This document shows positions 61,851 through 64,000 of a stretch of 64,000 nt of DNA, piece after piece. The notes below the pieces were generated by a model. The model ran no database searches and was not told the origin of the DNA. It was given only the letters and a program-made list of their open reading frames with translations. Origin of the DNA: Halorubrum sodomense (lineage in GTDB: Archaea; Halobacteriota; Halobacteria; Halobacteriales; Haloferacaceae); NCBI RefSeq assembly GCF_900111935.1, contig NZ_FOYN01000002.1, positions 186,001-250,000 on the forward strand, in the 5' to 3' direction. Made by a program: the position numbers and the translations under genes. Every line of letters starts with the position of its first letter. The stretch's first letter is position 1.

Positions 61851-64000
61851 CTACTCGACGATGTCGATGGCGGGGCGGCCCGGCTCCGCCTTGCTGAGCA
61901 CGCTCTCGTCGGCGTCGGCGGCGCGCTCGACGCGGACCGGCGCGTCGAACTCCCGCTCGATCAGCCACGCGGCGGCGCGCAGGGCGTCGTACTCGGCGTC
62001 GCCGCCGAGCGTCTCCCGTAACGCCTCGCGGTTCGCCTGGAGGTCCTGCCCGTACGAGGCGGCGGCGTCCCCCTGATCGCGGATGTGGCTCTCGGCCATC
62101 AGCTCCGAGATCAGGTTGTCGGCGTCGCTGTCGATCGCGATCGCCAGGGCGTCGTACTTCCAGTCGGGCGCGACGACCACGTCGATCCGCTCCGGGTCCT
62201 CGATCCCGGCGACGTCGATTATGTCGCGCACGTCCTCGCGGGTGTTGGTCACCAGCCGGCGCCGGCGCTCGACGGTGTCGCGGTCGACGCTCGCGGTCGG
62301 CCACTCGGCCTCGGCGACGAACCCCTCCCGACCGAGCGTCTCCCACAGCTCCTCGGCGAGGTGGGGGGCGACCGGCGCGAGCAGTCGGACCGCGACGTCG
62401 AGCCCGCGCTCGAAGACGGCGGGGTGCGGGTCGGCGTACTCGCGGTAGCTCCGGAGCGTCCCCACGAGGTCCTGCGCCTCGCGGAGCGCGACGTTGAACG
62501 TCAGGTCGTCGTACTCCGCGCCGGCGATGGCGACCGCGGCGTCGGTCTCGTCGGCGACGTAGTCGTCGATCTCACCGCGGTCGACGGGGTCGGCGCCGGT
62601 GCCGCCGCCGGCGAGCGTCACGTCGCCCGCCGCGTACGCCTCGACGAGGTCGTTGAGGCGGGTCAGGAACCGGTGGGTGGACCTGACCCCCTCTTCGGAC
62701 CAGTCGAAGTCGCGCTCGGGCTGGGCGGCCTCCATCATGAACAGCCGCGCGGTGTCGGCGCCGTACTCGTCGACGATCCGCTGCGGCGAGACGACGTTCC
62801 CCTTCGACTTCGACATCTTCTCGCCCTCCAGCTGGACCATCCCCTGCGCCAGCAGGTTCGTGAACGGCTCGCGGTGGTCGAGGCCCTCCTCGTCGGCCAG
62901 CACCTTGGTGAAAAAGCGCGAGTACAGCAGGTGCATCACGGCGTGTTCGATGCCGCCGACGTACTGGTCGACCGGCATCCAGTCGTTCGCGCGGTCGAGG
63001 TCGAAGGGTGCCTCGTCCAGGTCCGGCGAGACGTACCGCAGGAAGTACCACGAGGAGTCGACGAACGTGTCCATCGTGTCCGTCTCCCGGGTCGCGGGCG
63101 CGCCGCACTCCGGACACGTCGTCGCCTGCCACTCGTCGGCGGCGTCCAGCGGGTTGCCGGTCGTGTTGATGAACTCCGGCAGTTCGACGGGCAAGTCCTC
63201 GTCGGGCACCGGGACCGCTCCGCAGTCGTCGCAGTTCACGATCGGGATCGGCGTTCCCCAGTAGCGCTGGCGGGAGATCCCCCAGTCGCGCAGGCGGTAC
63301 TGCGTCGCCTCGCTCGCGCCCTCGGTGTCTTCCGTAATCCGTTCCCGGGCGGTCTCGCTGTCGAGGCCGGTGTACTCGCCGGAGTCGATCACGACCCCGT
63401 CGTCGGTGAACGCTTCCGCCTCGACGTCGGGGGCGTCCGGGACCGTCTCGCCGTCCGGGTCGTCCGGCTCCGGCGCGATCACGGGCCGGATCTCGACGCC
63501 CTTCTTCGTCGCGAACGCGTGGTCGCGCTCGTCGTGGGCGGGGACCGCCATCAGCGCGCCCGTCCCCACGTCCGAGAGGACGAAGTCCGCGACGTAGACG
63601 GGGATCTCCTCGCCCGTAACGGGGTTCGTCGCGGTGAGGCCGGTCTCGACGCCGTTCGGCTCGTCGCCGTCCGGGTCGGCCTCGTGGTGGACGAACTCGT
63701 GGACCGCGTCGTCCGTTTCCGCCAGCTCCCGGGCGATCGGGTGGTCGGGCGCGATGGCGAAGAACGTCGCGCCGTGGATCGTGTCGATCCGGGTCGTGAA
63801 CGCGGTGACGGTCCCGTGTCCTTCGATTTCGAAGTCGACCTCGCTCCCGTACTGGCGACCGATCCAGTTGCGCTGCATCTGGCGGACGGAGTCGGGCCAC
63901 CCTTCCAGCTCGTCGATGGCCTCCAGCAGCTCGTCGGCGTACTCGGTGATCTTCAGGAACCACTGGTCCAGCTCGCGAGTCTCGACGGGGGTGTCACAGC
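61851..64000 (-). CDS. leuS: Leucyl-tRNA synthetase (3' part; runs off window)
   Basis: The visible 716 codons are the C-terminal part of LeuRS; the catalytic HIGH motif lies outside the window. Seen are the editing domain (TRIDTIHGATFFAIAPDHP, and the TNPVTGEEIPVYVADFVLSD block), the zinc-binding CDDCG and CPECG pairs, the KMSKS loop in EKMSKSKGNVVSP, then the anticodon-binding and C-terminal domains. It is the bacterial-type LeuRS, as found in haloarchaea. Reading is open to the last codon at 63996-63998. Ends VSKAEPGRPAIDIVE-type tail. Confidence 0.96.
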   Translation of the reverse strand, partial: CDTPVETRELDQWFLKITEYADELLEAIDELEGWPDSVRQMQRNWIGRQYGSEVDFEIEGHGTVTAFTTRIDTIHGATFFAIAPDHPIARELAETDDAVHEFVHHEADPDGDEPNGVETGLTATNPVTGEEIPVYVADFVLSDVGTGALMAVPAHDERDHAFATKKGVEIRPVIAPEPDDPDGETVPDAPDVEAEAFTDDGVVIDSGEYTGLDSETARERITEDTEGASEATQYRLRDWGISRQRYWGTPIPIVNCDDCGAVPVPDEDLPVELPEFINTTGNPLDAADEWQATTCPECGAPATRETDTMDTFVDSSWYFLRYVSPDLDEAPFDLDRANDWMPVDQYVGGIEHAVMHLLYSRFFTKVLADEEGLDHREPFTNLLAQGMVQLEGEKMSKSKGNVVSPQRIVDEYGADTARLFMMEAAQPERDFDWSEEGVRSTHRFLTRLNDLVEAYAAGDVTLAGGGTGADPVDRGEIDDYVADETDAAVAIAGAEYDDLTFNVALREAQDLVGTLRSYREYADPHPAVFERGLDVAVRLLAPVAPHLAEELWETLGREGFVAEAEWPTASVDRDTVERRRRLVTNTREDVRDIIDVAGIEDPERIDVVVAPDWKYDALAIAIDSDADNLISELMAESHIRDQGDAAASYGQDLQANREALRETLGGDAEYDALRAAAWLIEREFDAPVRVERAADADESVLSKAEPGRPAIDIVE

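Overview
The window looks like chromosomal DNA of a haloarchaeon (class Halobacteria, probably Halorubrum-like). GC is very high, proteins are strongly acidic, and most genes have a TATA-like box about 22-27 nt before the start codon, as expected for leaderless transcripts. The gene set is archaeal: PAN proteasomal ATPase, ether-lipid enzymes (GGGP synthase, CarS), CTP-type riboflavin kinase, TiaS, a CetZ tubulin, an A-type ATP synthase and many small haloarchaea-only families. I found no transposase, integrase, phage gene or CRISPR array. The genus is inference from sequence style.

Layout. 1-4.4 kb: PAN, a 43-aa membrane protein, a membrane-anchored DHH phosphoesterase, and an SDR gene coupled to a small conserved gene. 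4.4-14.5 kb: a type IV pilus/T2SS-like cluster on the minus strand with four membrane-anchored (pseudopilin-like) proteins, a TadC-like platform protein, a PilB-like ATPase, a signal-anchor protein and a coiled-coil protein; a CetZ gene diverges from its far end. 15.7-27.1 kb: lipid (GGGP synthase, carS), riboflavin (ribE, ribB-ribK), M24 peptidase with UvrD-like helicase, two zinc-finger microproteins, proline dehydrogenase, DUF502 protein and ilvE. 27.4-40.7 kb: tRNA-Ala(CGC) with a partial 3'-end duplication, phosphoesterase, MFS transporter, RNB ribonuclease, KhtT/KhtU-like K+/H+ antiporter, second M24 peptidase, small conserved proteins, TiaS and an HTH regulator. 40.8-51.5 kb: a MinD-family ATPase diverging from the complete atpHIKECFAB-D ATP synthase locus. 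51.6-64 kb: DUF6276-like protein, SpoIIM-like membrane protein, Lhr helicase, a five-PAS histidine kinase, kynureninase and the 3' part of leuS, which runs off the window.

Most unusual feature. All four intergenic gaps longer than 300 nt (16417-16868, 25194-25611, 34983-35318, 52082-52560) are built from copies of one GC-rich non-coding element of about 175-325 nt. One of its hairpins has an 11-bp stem whose sequence differs in every copy while base pairing is kept, always with a 13-nt loop. This is compensatory change, pointing to a structured RNA or a hairpin-based non-autonomous mobile element. Three of the four copies lie between convergent gene ends.

Second point. The PilB-TadC operon and the pseudopilin operon start from near-identical promoters (CCGCGG, then a 19-nt TATA block with one mismatch, both 22 nt from the ATG), evidence that the two halves of the pilus-like machine are expressed together.
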